The notes under the pieces were generated by a model. The model saw only the letters and a program-made list of their open reading frames with translations, was not told the DNA's origin and searched no databases. A program made the translations under genes and the position numbers. Shown here in pieces: positions 5,890 through 6,270 of a stretch of 6,270 nucleotides of DNA (positions are counted from its first letter, which is position 1; each line of letters begins with the position of its first letter). Location of the stretch: assembly GCA_027592485.1 (NCBI GenBank), contig JAQCKL010000281.1:1-6270 (forward strand), given 5' to 3'. This stretch comes from Cyanobacteriota bacterium (lineage in GTDB: Bacteria > Cyanobacteriota > Cyanobacteriia > Phormidesmidales > Phormidesmidaceae).

Positions 5890-5911
5890 GATAGATTTGG
5901 GTAACTGTCAA
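5890..5911 (-). promoter_or_regulatory. Second promoter candidate for cyAbrB (perfect TTGACA, poor -10)
   Basis: A perfect -35 hexamer TTGACA is read on the minus strand at 5911-5906. Sixteen bases later is TAGCGA, a poor -10. TATCTA is a better hexamer but only 12 bases away. If used, the leader would be short and would exclude the palindromes, which would then lie upstream of the promoter as operators. Confidence 0.2.
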
Positions 5912-5924
5912 AAGGAACATGGAA

Positions 5925-5999
5925 GCCGCTAAGACAGGTGTATCAGAGATACATTCGGTGTCTTTGAAAGACAACCTTCACCTTTACATGAATAGCGGT
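5925..5999 (-). promoter_or_regulatory. Structured element upstream of cyAbrB: two TGT-N9-ACA palindromes within outer complementary arms
   Basis: TGTATCAGAGATACA (5939-5953) and TGTCTTTGAAAGACA (5959-5973) are both perfect 15-bp dyads that begin TGT and end ACA, with centres 20 bp apart, about two helical turns. AGGTG/CACCT (5936-5940 and 5979-5983) and CCGCT/AGCGG (5926-5930 and 5994-5998) can pair around them. Read as DNA this suggests tandem operators; read as RNA it suggests a branched leader. The proximal edge is about 67 bases upstream of the cyAbrB ATG. CyAbrB proteins are reported to bind their own promoters, so autoregulation is possible but not shown by the sequence. Confidence 0.45.
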
Positions 6000-6022
6000 G
6001 AATTCCGAAATTAGTAGTTCCT

Positions 6023-6028
6023 ATTATA
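6023..6028 (-). promoter_or_regulatory. TATAAT -10 box, candidate cyAbrB promoter
   Basis: A perfect TATAAT is read on the minus strand, but no good -35 lies 16-18 bases upstream (GATCCA at 17). Transcription from near 6016 would give cyAbrB a leader of about 158 bases that includes the whole palindromic element. AT-rich sequence makes a chance match easy. Confidence 0.3.
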
Positions 6029-6207
6029 TGGAAGTTATTTGAATTTGGATCATCTAAATAAGGCATGAAAATCATGAACCATGGAACAATCCGATCAAAA
6101 CCCGCTTAAATAAAGCCACTCCGCCACAAGAACTACTGTTTCAATCAGGGATGTTACCACAAAACAAAGAAACTACCTCAGCAGATGAGTTCTGATCGAA
6201 GGCTTTA

Positions 6208-6270
6208 GAGGATGTTTGAAAAGTTATTCGGTGTCAAAATCGCTACGCGAGTCGCCGCACCATGATGCGA
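6208..6270. mobile_element. Possible insertion-sequence end, IS5-like, running off the right edge
   Basis: The sequence from 6208 starts GAGGATGTTTGAAAAGTT, which resembles inverted-repeat ends of IS5-type elements (IS1031/IS427 groups) in cyanobacteria as I remember them. It is directly preceded by TTA, a typical target for those groups. Composition changes here from AT-rich spacer to GC-rich. The second inverted repeat and the target duplication are outside the window, so this stays unproven. Confidence 0.45.
6243..6269 (-). CDS. Possible transposase C-terminal tail (last 8 codons)
   Basis: Reading inward from the right edge on the minus strand gives RIMVRRLA and a TAG at 6243-6245, 35 bases from the putative IS end. 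Short basic tails of this kind close many IS5-family transposases, and the spacing to the element end is natural. Eight residues are too few for an assignment alone; another frame is also open here, ending NNFSNIL at a TAA just outside the element. Confidence 0.3.
   Translation of the reverse strand, partial: RIMVRRLA

Larger units (their letters stand above)
5859..6207. other. Non-coding, AT-richer region upstream of cyAbrB
   Basis: About 350 bases with no credible gene; all frames are closed by frequent stops. It contains the cyAbrB ribosome-binding site (GAGG at 5870-5873), two 15-bp palindromes (5939-5973), outer complementary segments (5925-5999) and a TATAAT box on the minus strand (6023-6028). 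The part from about 6060 to 6207 shows nothing I recognise. No HIP1 octamer occurs from 5122 to the window end. Confidence 0.7.

Noticed and set aside
5940..5952. Possible NtcA nitrogen-control site (GTA...TAC) upstream of cyAbrB
   Set aside because: The spacing is GTA-N7-TAC, whereas the NtcA consensus is GTA-N8-TAC, and no -10 box lies at the expected distance downstream.
5859..6207. Search for a small gene, tRNA or CRISPR repeats in the non-coding region
   Set aside because: Only very short open frames (for example 14 codons near 6064), no cloverleaf, and no regularly spaced repeats were seen.
5953..6235. The 10-mer ATTCGGTGTC occurring at 5953-5962 and 6226-6235
   Set aside because: It is short, not flanked by further similarity, and one copy is inside the putative IS end; chance is a sufficient explanation.

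Overview
The window looks like ordinary chromosome of a GC-rich cyanobacterium. The evidence is at least twelve copies of the cyanobacterial HIP1 octamer GCGATCGC between positions 794 and 5121, a CyAbrB-type regulator, a fused CbiE-CbiT corrin methyltransferase, and Obg and DNA polymerase III delta proteins with cyanobacterial-style sequences. The species cannot be named from this.

Layout. The left part (1-2452) is a minus-strand run transcribed right to left: holA (DNA polymerase III delta), then a DUF4168 gene that appears broken, then obg, which runs off the left edge. The DUF4168 gene holds the oddest signal here. An in-frame TGA separates its signal-peptide part from its mature domain, and that TGA lies inside a perfect 18-bp inverted repeat. 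One arm of the repeat is the antisense copy of the codons for QTAITDP just downstream.

The middle (2453-4482) starts with a divergent intergenic region carrying a cyanobacterial dispersed GC-rich hairpin repeat. Two translationally coupled plus-strand cobalamin genes follow: precorrin-8X methylmutase (cobH/cbiC) and the fused CbiE/CbiT methyltransferase. Together they carry out consecutive late steps of corrin ring synthesis. No cobalamin riboswitch is visible upstream.

The right part (4479-5858) is again minus-strand: a cyAbrB regulator followed by a CPBP-family membrane protease. The protease converges on the methyltransferase so tightly that the two stop codons share CTAG. Upstream of cyAbrB is about 350 bp of AT-richer non-coding DNA with a TATAAT box, two adjacent 15-bp palindromes of form TGT-N9-ACA, and nested complementary segments. 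This may be an operator pair or a structured 5' leader. At the far right edge a sequence resembling the terminus of an IS5-like insertion sequence begins, with a possible transposase C-terminal tail just inside it.

Most of the window is housekeeping. The parts worth a second look are the inverted repeat with its stop codon in the DUF4168 gene, the cyAbrB leader, and a hairpin that covers the likely ribosome-binding site of the protease gene. I see no CRISPR array, tRNA, rRNA or recognisable new multi-gene defence or metabolic system.
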